DNA from: Thalassobellus sediminis
Lineage (GTDB): Bacteria > Bacteroidota > Bacteroidia > Flavobacteriales > Flavobacteriaceae
NCBI RefSeq assembly: GCF_044386045.1
Contig: NZ_JBISCD010000040.1
Span: 248,001 to 312,000 of the forward strand
Reading direction: 5' to 3'
Length of the DNA stretch: 64,000 nt
Below the pieces are notes generated by a model. That model saw only the letters and a list, made by a program, of their open reading frames with translations, searched no databases and was not told the DNA's origin. Shown here piece after piece: positions 25,818-34,507 of this stretch; positions within the stretch are counted from its first letter, which is position 1; each line of letters opens with the position of its first letter. Made by a program: the position numbers and the translations under genes.

Positions 25818-27332
25818 ATGCCAATACCTTTAGTTAATTCTGTTGCTTCTTGGTTTTTAAAAAAACGATTTCATCAAATAGAATTGTTTTTAAAATACCC
25901 TAATGAAGTACAAAACGAATTGCTTTTAAGTCTTTTAGATATTGCAAAAGACACTGAAATTGGTAAAGAATATGATTTTGAATCTATAAAAAATTATAAA
26001 GAATTTTCGGAACGCATTCCTATTAAAAATTATGATGGTTGGCAGGATGTGATAGAACGCGCTATGAAAGGCGAAAACAATCTCTTTTGGCCTACACCTA
26101 TTAAATGGTTTGCTAAATCTAGTGGCACTACACGAGCAAAAAGCAAATTTATACCTGTTAGCCAAGAATCGCTTGAAGATTGCCATTATGCAGCTGGAAA
26201 AGATTTATTGTGCATGTATTTAAATAATAATGAAGATTCACAACTGTTTACAGGAAAGAGTTTACGCTTAGGTGGCAGTAAAGAGCTACTTAAAGAAAAC
26301 GGGACTATATTTGGGGATTTATCGGCTATTTTAATTGACAACATGCCATTCTGGGCAGAATTTAGTAGCACACCAAGCAATAGAGTATCCTTAATGAGCG
26401 ATTGGGAACATAAAATGCAAGCTATTGTTGACGAAACTATTGATGAGAATGTAACCAGTCTTGCAGGTGTACCTTCCTGGATGCTTGTTTTACTTAATAA
26501 TGTTTTAGATACTACTGGCAAACAAAGTCTACATGATGTATGGCCCAATTTAGAAGTATATTTTCATGGAGGCGTTAGCTTTACACCATACAAGGATCAG
26601 TATAAAAAAATACTACCTGAAAAAGATTTTAAATATTACGAAATATATAATGCTTCGGAAGGCTTTTTTGCTATTCAAGACAGAAACAACTCTAGTGAAT
26701 TACTATTAATGTTAGATTATGGTATTTTCTATGAATTTATTCCCATAGACATTTATGCCACTCCTGCTGAAAAAGCCATTCCACTAAGTGAAGTTAAATT
26801 AAACCAAAATTATGCGGTTATTATTACTACTAACGCTGGCTTATGGCGTTACAAAATTGGAGACACCGTTAGATTTACCTCTACAAATCCCTACAAGATA
26901 AAAGTTACAGGACGTACCAAACACCATATTAATGTTTTTGGAGAAGAACTTATTATTGAAAATGCGGAAGATGCCTTGAAGAAAGTATGTAAACGAACAA
27001 GAGCTGAAATTGTAGATTATACTGCTGCTCCTATTTTTATGGAAGGCAAAGAAAAAGGAGGACACGAATGGCTTATTGAATTTAAAACACCACCTAAAGA
27101 CATTCATTATTTTAATGAATTATTTGATAATGCATTGAAAGCATTAAATTCCGATTATGAAGCAAAGCGCTATAATAATATTACCCTTAATAAACCAAAA
27201 ATTAATATTGCCCGTGAAAATTTGTTTTATGATTGGTTAAAACAAAATGACAAATTAGGTGGGCAACATAAAATACCTCGCCTTTCAAATACGAGAGATT
27301 ATATGGAGGATTTACTAGGGTTAAATTTTTAA
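25818..27332 (+). CDS. GH3-family acyl-adenylating enzyme (auxin-GH3-like)
   Basis: The 504-residue protein matches the bacterial branch of the GH3 auxin-responsive family. Features are the ATP-binding motif KSSGTTRAKSKFIPVS (about 98-113), YFHGGVSFTPYKDQYKK, YNASEGFFAIQD (about 278-289) and the hinge region RYKIGDTVRFTS...VTGRTKHHINVFGEEL. Plant GH3 enzymes join acids to amino acids through an acyl-adenylate; the bacterial homologues are common in Bacteroidota, but their substrates are not known to me. It has no signal peptide. A strong terminator at 27575 separates it from clpX. Confidence 0.88.
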   Translation: MPIPLVNSVASWFLKKRFHQIELFLKYPNEVQNELLLSLLDIAKDTEIGKEYDFESIKNYKEFSERIPIKNYDGWQDVIERAMKGENNLFWPTPIKWFAKSSGTTRAKSKFIPVSQESLEDCHYAAGKDLLCMYLNNNEDSQLFTGKSLRLGGSKELLKENGTIFGDLSAILIDNMPFWAEFSSTPSNRVSLMSDWEHKMQAIVDETIDENVTSLAGVPSWMLVLLNNVLDTTGKQSLHDVWPNLEVYFHGGVSFTPYKDQYKKILPEKDFKYYEIYNASEGFFAIQDRNNSSELLLMLDYGIFYEFIPIDIYATPAEKAIPLSEVKLNQNYAVIITTNAGLWRYKIGDTVRFTSTNPYKIKVTGRTKHHINVFGEELIIENAEDALKKVCKRTRAEIVDYTAAPIFMEGKEKGGHEWLIEFKTPPKDIHYFNELFDNALKALNSDYEAKRYNNITLNKPKINIARENLFYDWLKQNDKLGGQHKIPRLSNTRDYMEDLLGLNF

Positions 27333-27574
27333 CGACATACCTAATTTCGATTAAATACACTCATTAAAGTCTTTTAACGAATATTTCTTCTTGTTATCTA
27401 AAACAAAAACAAAACACTTTGTATCTGGGCTAATTAAGTATACTTTTGAAGAAGTGTTAAAAAACAAATAGAAATAAAAGACCGTAACTATTTTTAATCC
27501 CTCATAAAATATTTACTAAAAATAATCATTTAGATTTATTCATAATGTCCTTTATTAATTAACATCCATAAAAC

Positions 27575-27606
27575 AAAAAAACCACGCTAATAGCGTGGTT
27601 TTTTTA
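27575..27606. terminator. Bidirectional terminator between the GH3-like gene and clpX
   Basis: AAAAAACCACGC, loop TAATA, GCGTGGTTTTTTT: a stem of at least 12 pairs flanked by A and T runs, so it works in both directions. The clpX stop is 21 bases away. The other 240 bases between the two genes show nothing I can name. Confidence 0.88.
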
Positions 27607-27627
27607 TAACTTTAAATTCAACTTTAA

Positions 27628-28860
27628 TTATGAAACTGCTTTAAGCTTCTTCAACGTTGTTTTTGTTAATTTATTTTCAGCATAAAGTTTTGTAACATTA
27701 AGTGTTTTCTCTTCGCTGCTAGGTAATTCAAACATCGCATCTGTTAAAATCTCTTCACAAAGAGATCGTAACCCTCTAGCACCTAATTTATACTCAATTG
27801 CTTTCCCTACTATATAATCTAAAGCACCATCTGTAATAGAAAAATCAATTTCATCCATAGTAAACAGTTTTTTATACTGCTTAATAATAGCATTTTTAGG
27901 CTCTGTAAGTATCGCTCTTAATGTTTTAGCATCTAAAGGATCCATATAAGTAAGCACTGGAAGTCTTCCTATAATTTCTGGAATTAAACCAAAATCTTTT
28001 AAATCTTTTGGAATAATATATTGAAGCAAATTACTTTGATCTACAGCATCATCAGACATAGAAGCACTGTACCCAACGGCTTGCATATTTAATCGTTTTG
28101 ATATATGACGCTCAATACCATCAAAAGCTCCACCTGCAATAAATAATATATTTTCAGTATTAACTTCTATAAATTTTTGATCTGGATGTTTACGACCTCC
28201 TTTTGGCGGTACATTAACAACTGTACCTTCTAAAAGTTTAAGTAATGCTTGTTGCACACCTTCACCAGATACATCACGTGTAATAGACGGATTATCACTT
28301 TTACGAGCAATCTTATCTATTTCATCAATAAACACAATACCTTTTTCTGCTTTTTCTAAATTATAATCGGCAGCTTGTAACAAGCGTGTTAAAATACTTT
28401 CTACATCTTCACCAACATAACCAGCTTCTGTTAAAACAGTTGCATCAACAATAGCCAAAGGCACATTAAGCATTCTCGCTATTGTTTTAGCCATTAACGT
28501 TTTACCTGTTCCCGTTTGACCAACCATTACGATATTACTCTTTTGAATATCAATATCGTCATTAGTAGGCGGTTGTAATAAACGCTTATAATGATTATAC
28601 ACAGCAACGGACATTACTTTTTTAGTCATGTTTTGCCCAATAATATATTCGTCTAGGAATGTTTTAATTTGTTGTGGTTTGCGTAATTTTAACTCTGCAG
28701 ATAAATCATTACTATCTGTCTGTTTAGATTCTTCTACAACAATACCATGTGCTTGCTCTATACATCTATCGCATATATGAGCATCTAATCCTGCTATTAA
28801 TAAGTTCGTTTCTGGTTTTTTACGACCACAAAAGGAACATTCTAACTCTTCTTTTGCCAT
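27628..28860 (-). CDS. clpX: ATP-dependent Clp protease ATP-binding subunit ClpX
   Basis: The 410-residue protein has the full ClpX layout: N-terminal zinc finger with Cys8, Cys11, Cys30 and Cys33, Walker A GQTGTGKT (114-121), pore-region GYVGEDVES, Walker B IVFIDE (175-180), and the AAA+ C-terminal lid ending in KLGARGLRSLCEEIL. ClpX unfolds tagged proteins and feeds them to ClpP. The gene lies 73 bases after clpP on the same strand, and the upstream order tig-clpP-clpX is the standard one. It ends before the terminator at 27575. Confidence 0.98.
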   Translation of the reverse strand: MAKEELECSFCGRKKPETNLLIAGLDAHICDRCIEQAHGIVVEESKQTDSNDLSAELKLRKPQQIKTFLDEYIIGQNMTKKVMSVAVYNHYKRLLQPPTNDDIDIQKSNIVMVGQTGTGKTLMAKTIARMLNVPLAIVDATVLTEAGYVGEDVESILTRLLQAADYNLEKAEKGIVFIDEIDKIARKSDNPSITRDVSGEGVQQALLKLLEGTVVNVPPKGGRKHPDQKFIEVNTENILFIAGGAFDGIERHISKRLNMQAVGYSASMSDDAVDQSNLLQYIIPKDLKDFGLIPEIIGRLPVLTYMDPLDAKTLRAILTEPKNAIIKQYKKLFTMDEIDFSITDGALDYIVGKAIEYKLGARGLRSLCEEILTDAMFELPSSEEKTLNVTKLYAENKLTKTTLKKLKAVS

Positions 28861-28933
28861 TAATCTTATCTATTTCGAAAGGAAAGTATCACAAATCCCT
28901 CTGTAACAATTCTTTAAAATTACAAATTTTTAT

Positions 28934-29608
28934 TTAATTACGTGCCAAAATCTCGTCAATCATGCCATATTCTTTGGCCTTATCTGCCTTCATCCAATAA
29001 TCTCTGTCACTATCTTCGTATACTTTATCGTAACTTTGACCTGAATGTTTACTGATAATTTTATAAAGTTCTTCTTTTAATATCAAGATTTCTCTAGCAG
29101 TAATTTCTATATCACTTGCTTGTCCTTGAGCACCACCTAAAGGTTGGTGAATCATGACACGAGAATGTGTTAAACCACTACGTTTTCCTTGAGCTCCTGC
29201 ACATAATAATACAGCGCCCATTGATGCTGCCATACCTGTACAAATAGTAGCTACATCTGGCTTTATAAACTGCATAGTATCATAAATACCTAATCCAGCA
29301 TATACACTTCCTCCTGGAGAATTAATATACATTTGGATGTCTTTATTAGCATCAACACTTTCTAAAAACAACAACTGTGCCTGTACAATATTTGCAATAT
29401 TATCATTAATTCCAGTTCCTAGAAAAAGAATACGATCCATCATTAAACGAGAAAACACATCTAATTGAGAAATATTTAATTGACGTTCTTCAATAATATA
29501 CGGAGTCATACTTTGAGGATACATACTGCTTACAATTTTATTGTAATATGTACTACTTATACCTTGATCTTTTATCGCGAATTTTTCAAATTCTTTAGTG
29601 TAATCCAT
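28934..29608 (-). CDS. clpP: ATP-dependent Clp protease proteolytic subunit ClpP
   Basis: The 224-residue protein is a serine protease with the complete triad: Ser129 in GMAASMG, His154 in VMIHQP, and Asp199 in YEDSDRDYW. The N-terminal part is about 30 residues longer than in E. coli (MDYTKEFEKFAIKDQGISST...), which is usual in Bacteroidota. ClpP forms the barrel that degrades proteins delivered by ClpX. It lies between tig, with a hairpin in the 162-base gap, and clpX on the minus strand. Confidence 0.98.
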   Translation of the reverse strand: MDYTKEFEKFAIKDQGISSTYYNKIVSSMYPQSMTPYIIEERQLNISQLDVFSRLMMDRILFLGTGINDNIANIVQAQLLFLESVDANKDIQMYINSPGGSVYAGLGIYDTMQFIKPDVATICTGMAASMGAVLLCAGAQGKRSGLTHSRVMIHQPLGGAQGQASDIEITAREILILKEELYKIISKHSGQSYDKVYEDSDRDYWMKADKAKEYGMIDEILARN

Positions 29609-29707
29609 AATTTTATTTATTCTTTTTAGGTTAAGATTCTAATTTTCAAATAAGTGACTTAACTATAAAATTCCTTTAATAAGAATAATGAGAATTCACT
29701 TAATAAA

Positions 29708-29741
29708 TTAGGCGCTTCAATTCCTAAACTGAAGCGCCTAA
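29708..29741 (-). terminator. Hairpin between tig and clpP
   Basis: A perfect 12-base inverted repeat, TTAGGCGCTTCA / TGAAGCGCCTAA with a 10-base loop, lies 30 bases past the tig stop. On the minus strand it is followed only by TTTATT, a weak U tract. It probably causes partial termination or protects an RNA end between tig and clpPX. Confidence 0.6.
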
Positions 29742-29770
29742 ATATAAGGAATTATTATATAAAAGGCTTA

Positions 29771-31102
29771 TTATTTATCACCATAAACTTCTTTTACAAA
29801 GTTTTCATAGCTTAATTCTTTTACCTTAATATTTGCTTTCTCTTTGTATAAAGTAATTAACTTTTGACTGATTAATTGTTCTGATATACGACGTGCTTCA
29901 TCTTGATTTGATAATACGCGAGCTGCAATATCATCTAACTCTTTATCTGAAGGATTCATTTGACCAAACTGAGCCATTTGACCTTTAATCATTTCTCTTG
30001 CATGATCTTTAATATCATCAATAGTTACTTGAATGTTATTACCTTCAATTAGCTTTCCTTCAATTAATTGGTAACGCAAGCTTTTTTCTGACTTCTCATA
30101 TTCTTCTCTAGCTTGATCTGCATCAATTTGCTTTTCACCTGCTGTTTGCATCCATTTGGTTAAAAATTCTGCTGGAAGATCAAATTTTGTATTATCAACT
30201 AAATACTCAGTAACATCATTTAATAATTTTTGATCGGCTTGTTGAACAAATTGCTTTTCAGCATCTTCTTTTATTTTTGCTCTTAATTCTGTAACCGTAG
30301 TTACACCTCCGTCTTTACCAAAAAGTTTATCAAAAATATCTTGGTCTAAATCTGCTAATTCTCTTTTATTAATTTCAGAAATAGTGAAAGACACTTCAAT
30401 ATCTAAACCATGAACCGCATCATGCTCTAATTTTAAAGCATGCATTAAATCGTGATCATCTTCAAAAAGTCCTTTTGTTTTCAAAACAATAACATCGCCT
30501 GCTTTAGCACCAATAAATTGTTTTGCAGTTGCTTTTCCTTTAAACTTATCTAAAGTGATTGTAACCGTATTATCTATTTCTTTTTCTTCGTTTGTATAAG
30601 CTCCTGTTATTTCGCTATCTGCTTCAACAGCATCTTGAGAAACTAATTTTCCGTATTGTTTTTGAATACGTTCTATTTGCTCATCAATCATTTTATCATC
30701 AGCAATAATATGATATTGTGTAATAGCTTTTTTACTTTTTAACTCTACATCAAATTCTGGAGCTAAACCTAATTCAAATTCAAAAGAAAATTTATCAGCA
30801 TCCCAATCAATTTCATCTTGTGTTTTTGGTAATGGTTGCCCTAAAACATCTAACTTTTCTTCTGTTAAATATTTATTTAAAGCATCTTGTAAAAGCTTAT
30901 TTACTTCATCAACTAAAACAGCTTTTCCGTATTGTTTTTTCACCATTCCCATTGGCACATGACCTTTTCTAAAACCAGGAATATTTGCTGTTTTACGATA
31001 ATCTGTTAAGATTTTTTCAACTTTATCACTATAATCTTCTTTAGCGATATCTACTTTTACTACAGCATTTAATGCATCTACGTTTTCTCTTGTAATATTC
31101 AT
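29771..31102 (-). CDS. tig: Trigger factor
   Basis: The 443-residue protein matches bacterial trigger factor, the ribosome-bound chaperone with peptidyl-prolyl isomerase activity. The N-terminal ribosome-binding domain holds the loop IPGFRKGHVPMGMVKKQYGK (about 39-58), the family GFRxGxxP signature. The PPIase domain is about 150-245, with FIGAKAGDVIVL, and a long helical C-terminal chaperone arm follows. ATG at 31102 starts a typical MNITRENVDALNAVVKVDI. Its promoter at 31177-31206 sits inside a palindrome. It is first in the order tig-clpP-clpX. Confidence 0.97.
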   Translation of the reverse strand: MNITRENVDALNAVVKVDIAKEDYSDKVEKILTDYRKTANIPGFRKGHVPMGMVKKQYGKAVLVDEVNKLLQDALNKYLTEEKLDVLGQPLPKTQDEIDWDADKFSFEFELGLAPEFDVELKSKKAITQYHIIADDKMIDEQIERIQKQYGKLVSQDAVEADSEITGAYTNEEKEIDNTVTITLDKFKGKATAKQFIGAKAGDVIVLKTKGLFEDDHDLMHALKLEHDAVHGLDIEVSFTISEINKRELADLDQDIFDKLFGKDGGVTTVTELRAKIKEDAEKQFVQQADQKLLNDVTEYLVDNTKFDLPAEFLTKWMQTAGEKQIDADQAREEYEKSEKSLRYQLIEGKLIEGNNIQVTIDDIKDHAREMIKGQMAQFGQMNPSDKELDDIAARVLSNQDEARRISEQLISQKLITLYKEKANIKVKELSYENFVKEVYGDK

Positions 31103-31140
31103 TTTAATGATATAAAACCTTTACAGGCATTTAACAAATG

Positions 31141-31206
31141 ATTTTGGTCTAAATTTTTGTTACCAAAATTGGGATGCAAAAATAATATATTTTTACATCC
31201 CAACAA
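31141..31206 (-). promoter_or_regulatory. tig promoter embedded in two adjacent palindromes
   Basis: On the minus strand a -33 TTG (plus CAA 31204-31206) is followed after 19 bases by TATTTTTG (plus 31177-31184), a full consensus promoter. The -7 element lies in a near-perfect palindrome, 31171-31201: 14-base arms GGGATGYAAAAATA / TATTTTTRCATCCC with one mismatch and a 3-base centre. Directly downstream, in the tig leader, a second inverted repeat ATTTTGGT (31141-31148) / ACCAAAAT (31162-31169) could form an RNA hairpin or an operator. Confidence 0.65.
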
Positions 31207-31230
31207 AGTTTTTAATCGCTTGATTATAAG

Positions 31231-31578
31231 CTATTTTTTAGCTTCTTTTAAAAGAGAATGTAAGAAAGATTGCAGGATGGAAAGTAAAATACTAAATAAT
31301 ACAGCAATCCAAATACTACTTACTGAAAATCCATCAATTAAATTATCGGCTAATAAGATGATTAAAGCATTAATTATTAATAAAAACAAGCCTAATGTTA
31401 CAATGGTTATAGGCAAAGTTAAAATTACTAATATGGGTTTTACTAATAAGTTTAGAACAGATAAAACAATTGCTACAATAATGGCTGTAGTATAATTATC
31501 GACACTAACACCTGTTAAAAAATGAGCAATTATAAATACGGCTATGGCGTTTAATAGGAGTTTAATTATTAGTTTCAT
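31231..31578 (-). CDS. Phage holin family IV-type small membrane protein (YvlD-like)
   Basis: The 115-residue protein is almost wholly hydrophobic, with four predicted spans (LIIKLLLNAIAVFIIAHFL, AIIVAIVLSVLNLLVKPILV, TLGLFLLIINALIILLA, WIAVLFSILLSILQSFL). It matches the YvlD or 'phage holin 4 superfamily' group of chromosomal membrane proteins. Despite the name there is no phage gene nearby, so lysis is not a likely role; the function is unknown. It is followed on the same strand by tig, which has its own promoter. It lies 20 bases after the MORN/TonB gene. Confidence 0.85.
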   Translation of the reverse strand: MKLIIKLLLNAIAVFIIAHFLTGVSVDNYTTAIIVAIVLSVLNLLVKPILVILTLPITIVTLGLFLLIINALIILLADNLIDGFSVSSIWIAVLFSILLSILQSFLHSLLKEAKK

Positions 31579-31598
31579 AATTTAATTATTTATTGATT

Positions 31599-32873
31599 TT
31601 ACCAGTGAGCTTGAAAAATGATTGGTACTGAATAAGGAACAGTAACTGCTTCTCCATCCTTAATACCTGGCTTCATGTCAGGCAACATAGCACCTAAACG
31701 CACAGCTTCTATACTTAGTAATCTATATTTAGATTTTGCTTCAAAATCATTTACCACACCTGATTTAGTAACTTTAAAATAAAGGTTTATTTTATGCTTT
31801 CCACTTAATCTTAATACACGAAATAAGCTCTTATCGAATTTTTTGCTTATAAAACTTGATATTTTCTTAGACATACACACTCTTTTATCTTTATTTCCAA
31901 GCATATTTTCACAACCAGGATAAATAGGTACACGATCAAGTATTGCATTTGGGATTTCTATATTGTGCAAATTTTCAATAACATTCCCCTTTTTAAACTC
32001 TCCTTTATTGTATTTCAATTTATTTATTACATCTCCATCTAGATTGATTTCTTCCCAAACCCCATCAAATTGTCCATCTATGTAGCTTCCTTGCCAAACT
32101 AAATTACCGTTTTGATCAAACTGTTTTTCTTTTCCATTTTTATAATATTGAATATTAACTCCTTCTACTTTAAGCTTTCCGTTTTCATGATATTGCTTAT
32201 AAAACCCTTCTCTAGAATCATTTAAATATTCTACTTCCCATTTCTTCTCTCCTGATTCATAATATTGACTCCATAGCCCAGAAAGCTTATCATCAATATA
32301 AAAGCTTTCTAATTTAAGTTTTCCATTCTTGAAAAATTGATTAAACACACCTTGTTTTAACCCTTTAACATAAACAACTTCTGATTTCAGCTCTCCTGTA
32401 TCATAAAAAAGTCTATAAACATCAGAACGTTTATTATTTACATAGGTGCATTCAACTTTTAAAGCCCCATTTTTATAATACTCCTTATAAACACCTTCCT
32501 TAATAAATACATTATTTTTTTCTGTTGTTAGTAACCTATATTCAGCAAACAACTCACCACTCTCTAAATACTTTTTAGTTATTAAAGCCCCATCCTCATT
32601 TTGTTTTGTGTCACTAAGTAAAGTACCTTCTTCAGAAAAAATCTCTTCAACACCCGTAAATTTCCCATTACTATCATGAAGATAACGCTTATGCAACTTT
32701 CCATCATCAAAATAATGTTTCCAAAGACCAACTTTTTTGTCATTTTTATAAGCACCTACTTTTCTTAATTGACTATTTTTATGATACTCTTTATAAGGAC
32801 CATCTGGATGCTTCTTTTGAGAAAAACTATTAATTGAGACTAAAAAAACAAATAATACAGTAACGATTTTCAT
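31599..32873 (-). CDS. Secreted MORN-repeat protein with TonB-like C-terminal domain
   Basis: The 424-residue protein has a signal peptide (about 1-19, ending SFSQ). About ten or more MORN_2/YwqK-type repeats follow at roughly 23-270, each with a core like YYxNGxLKxE and GLWxxY (for example YYKNGALKVECTYVNNKRSDVYRLF). After a linker, residues about 300-424 contain VPIYPGCENMLGNKDKRVCMSKKISSFISKKF and a TonB C-terminal-like fold ending VPYSVPIIFQAHW. The lysine/proline periplasmic spacer and N-terminal anchor of energy-transducing TonB are missing, so it probably does not energise transport. It is exported to the periplasm or outer membrane; the role is unknown. Confidence 0.82.
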   Translation of the reverse strand: MKIVTVLFVFLVSINSFSQKKHPDGPYKEYHKNSQLRKVGAYKNDKKVGLWKHYFDDGKLHKRYLHDSNGKFTGVEEIFSEEGTLLSDTKQNEDGALITKKYLESGELFAEYRLLTTEKNNVFIKEGVYKEYYKNGALKVECTYVNNKRSDVYRLFYDTGELKSEVVYVKGLKQGVFNQFFKNGKLKLESFYIDDKLSGLWSQYYESGEKKWEVEYLNDSREGFYKQYHENGKLKVEGVNIQYYKNGKEKQFDQNGNLVWQGSYIDGQFDGVWEEINLDGDVINKLKYNKGEFKKGNVIENLHNIEIPNAILDRVPIYPGCENMLGNKDKRVCMSKKISSFISKKFDKSLFRVLRLSGKHKINLYFKVTKSGVVNDFEAKSKYRLLSIEAVRLGAMLPDMKPGIKDGEAVTVPYSVPIIFQAHW

Positions 32874-32941
32874 GTAATAATTTTAATTTAGTAAAAAGTA
32901 AATATAAGAATTTTCTTTATGAAAATTTAAAAACATAGTTA

Positions 32942-33703
32942 TTATAAAAACTGTATTACAGCCTCAAAAAAGTCTTTAGGATTTTCGGCATGTAACCAAT
33001 GTCCCGCATTTGAAATTGTCTTTATTTTTGCTTTTGAAAAGTGGTTAGAAATAATAGCTTCATCTCCAACACCAATATATTCTGATCTATCACCCCTTAA
33101 AAACAAAGTATCTTTATTAAAAGTAGCATGAGAAGCCAATGATTCTCCTACCTCGCCTACTTCATTTTTTAAAACTTCTAAATTAATACGTAACCCTAAT
33201 TGGCCTTTTTCAACCCAATACAAGTTTTTTAATAAAAATTGACGGGTTCCAAAATCACTCACATAATCGACTAAAACTTTATCGGCTTCACCTCTAGATT
33301 TTATAACATCAAAATTTAAAGCAGATAATCCGTTTAAAATACCATCATGATGAATAGGATAAAAACGCGGAGAAATATCGGCAACTATTAATTTTGAAAT
33401 TAATTCGGGATATTCACAAGCAAAAGTCATAGCTGTTTTTCCGCCCATAGAATGCCCTAATACAATAACATCTTCAAGTTTATGAGCCTCACAATAGGCT
33501 TTTAAATCTTCAGCAAGAAGATCATAATTAAAATTTTCATTCCAAAAACTACGTCCGTGATTTCTCTGATCGACTAAGTGCACCTGAAACCCTTGTTCGC
33601 TAAATTGCCTTCCTAGTGTTTTCCAATTATCACTCATTCCTAAAAAACCATGCAGAATAATAAATGGCTTGCCTTCTCCTATAATATTTGAATGTAACAG
33701 CAT
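32942..33703 (-). CDS. Alpha/beta hydrolase, YbfF-like esterase
   Basis: The 253-residue cytoplasmic protein has the nucleophile elbow GHSMGG (catalytic Ser, about residue 94), the oxyanion segment LHGFLGMSDNW near the N terminus, the DQRNHGRS motif, and a late His in ISNAGHWLHAENP as the third triad member. It matches YbfF-type esterases, which act on short acyl esters or acyl-CoA. Its first base coincides with the last base of pdxJ (stop and start share 33703), so the two are translationally coupled. Confidence 0.9.
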   Translation of the reverse strand: MLLHSNIIGEGKPFIILHGFLGMSDNWKTLGRQFSEQGFQVHLVDQRNHGRSFWNENFNYDLLAEDLKAYCEAHKLEDVIVLGHSMGGKTAMTFACEYPELISKLIVADISPRFYPIHHDGILNGLSALNFDVIKSRGEADKVLVDYVSDFGTRQFLLKNLYWVEKGQLGLRINLEVLKNEVGEVGESLASHATFNKDTLFLRGDRSEYIGVGDEAIISNHFSKAKIKTISNAGHWLHAENPKDFFEAVIQFL

Positions 33704-34416
33704 TATTTTAATTTACGTAAATACATTTGAATAACATTCTCTACACCTAAATATAGACTTTCTGAAATAAGCGCATGCCCTATAGATACTTCTAACAAAT
33801 TAGGAACTTGGTCTTTAAAAAACTTAATATTATCAAGTGATAAATCATGTCCTGCATTAATACCTAATCCTAAACTTTCTGCCAAAACAGCACTTTCGGT
33901 ATACGGTTTTATAGCCTCTTTATTTCCTAAACCATATTGATGCGCAAAGGCTTCTGTATATAATTCAATTCGATCGGTTCCTGTTGCTTTTGCTCCTTCA
34001 ATTTGTTCTAAAACCGGATTGACAAAAATTGAAGTCCTAATACCGTTTTGTTGAAATTCTTTAATAACATCAACCAAAAAGTCTTTATGTTTCAACGTAT
34101 CCCAACCGGCATTACTTGTTATAGCATCAACAGCATCTGGCACTAAAGTAACCTGTGTTGGCTTTACTTCAAGTACTAATTTTAAAAAGGATTCAACTGG
34201 GTTACCTTCAATATTATATTCGGTATAAACTTCTGGTTTTAAATCGCGTGCATCCTGATAACGAATATGACGCTCATCGGGTCTAGGATGAATCGTTACC
34301 CCTTCTGCACCAAAACGTTGCACATCTTTTGCAAACTGAACCACATTAGGCATATCGCCTCCTCTAGAGTTCCTTAAAGTTGCTATCTTGTTAATATTTA
34401 CACTTAACTTTGTCAT
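33703..34416 (-). CDS. pdxJ: Pyridoxine 5'-phosphate synthase
   Basis: The 237-residue protein matches PdxJ, which condenses 1-deoxyxylulose 5-phosphate with 3-amino-2-oxopropyl phosphate to pyridoxine 5'-phosphate. Signatures are LSVNINKIATLRNSRGGDMPNVVQFA, GAEGVTIHPRPDERHI, TLVPD, IFVNP, ELYTEAFA and the catalytic-loop GINAGHDLSLDN. The TIM-barrel length is normal. It is the first gene of a pair with the YbfF-like esterase and divergent from the CBS gene. A -7 element lies at 34436-34443. Confidence 0.96.
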   Translation of the reverse strand: MTKLSVNINKIATLRNSRGGDMPNVVQFAKDVQRFGAEGVTIHPRPDERHIRYQDARDLKPEVYTEYNIEGNPVESFLKLVLEVKPTQVTLVPDAVDAITSNAGWDTLKHKDFLVDVIKEFQQNGIRTSIFVNPVLEQIEGAKATGTDRIELYTEAFAHQYGLGNKEAIKPYTESAVLAESLGLGINAGHDLSLDNIKFFKDQVPNLLEVSIGHALISESLYLGVENVIQMYLRKLK

Positions 34417-34435
34417 CTATCGCTGTTTTAAATGA

Positions 34436-34443
34436 CAAAAATA
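34436..34443 (-). promoter_or_regulatory. Putative -7 promoter element for pdxJ
   Basis: The plus-strand CAAAAATA reads TATTTTTG on the minus strand, matching TAnnTTTG, 19 bases before the pdxJ start codon. No -33 TTG is visible at the right distance. Confidence 0.5.
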
Positions 34444-34507
34444 CAAAGTAGAACAGGCTTATGTACTTTTTTTTTGATTAATTTGCAACAGGTATTAAAG
34501 CGACACA

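Noticed and set aside
31157..31495. Plus-strand open frame opposite the small membrane protein gene and the tig promoter
   Set aside because: The minus strand encodes a clear four-span membrane protein. The plus frame has no family features.
31231..31578. Phage remnant suggested by a holin-like protein
   Set aside because: No endolysin, integrase or structural phage gene is near. This family is common as a chromosomal membrane protein.
31599..32873. Antitoxin of a toxin-antitoxin pair (YwqK name)
   Set aside because: The repeats match MORN_2/YwqK, but the protein is secreted, has a TonB-like end, and no toxin gene is adjacent.
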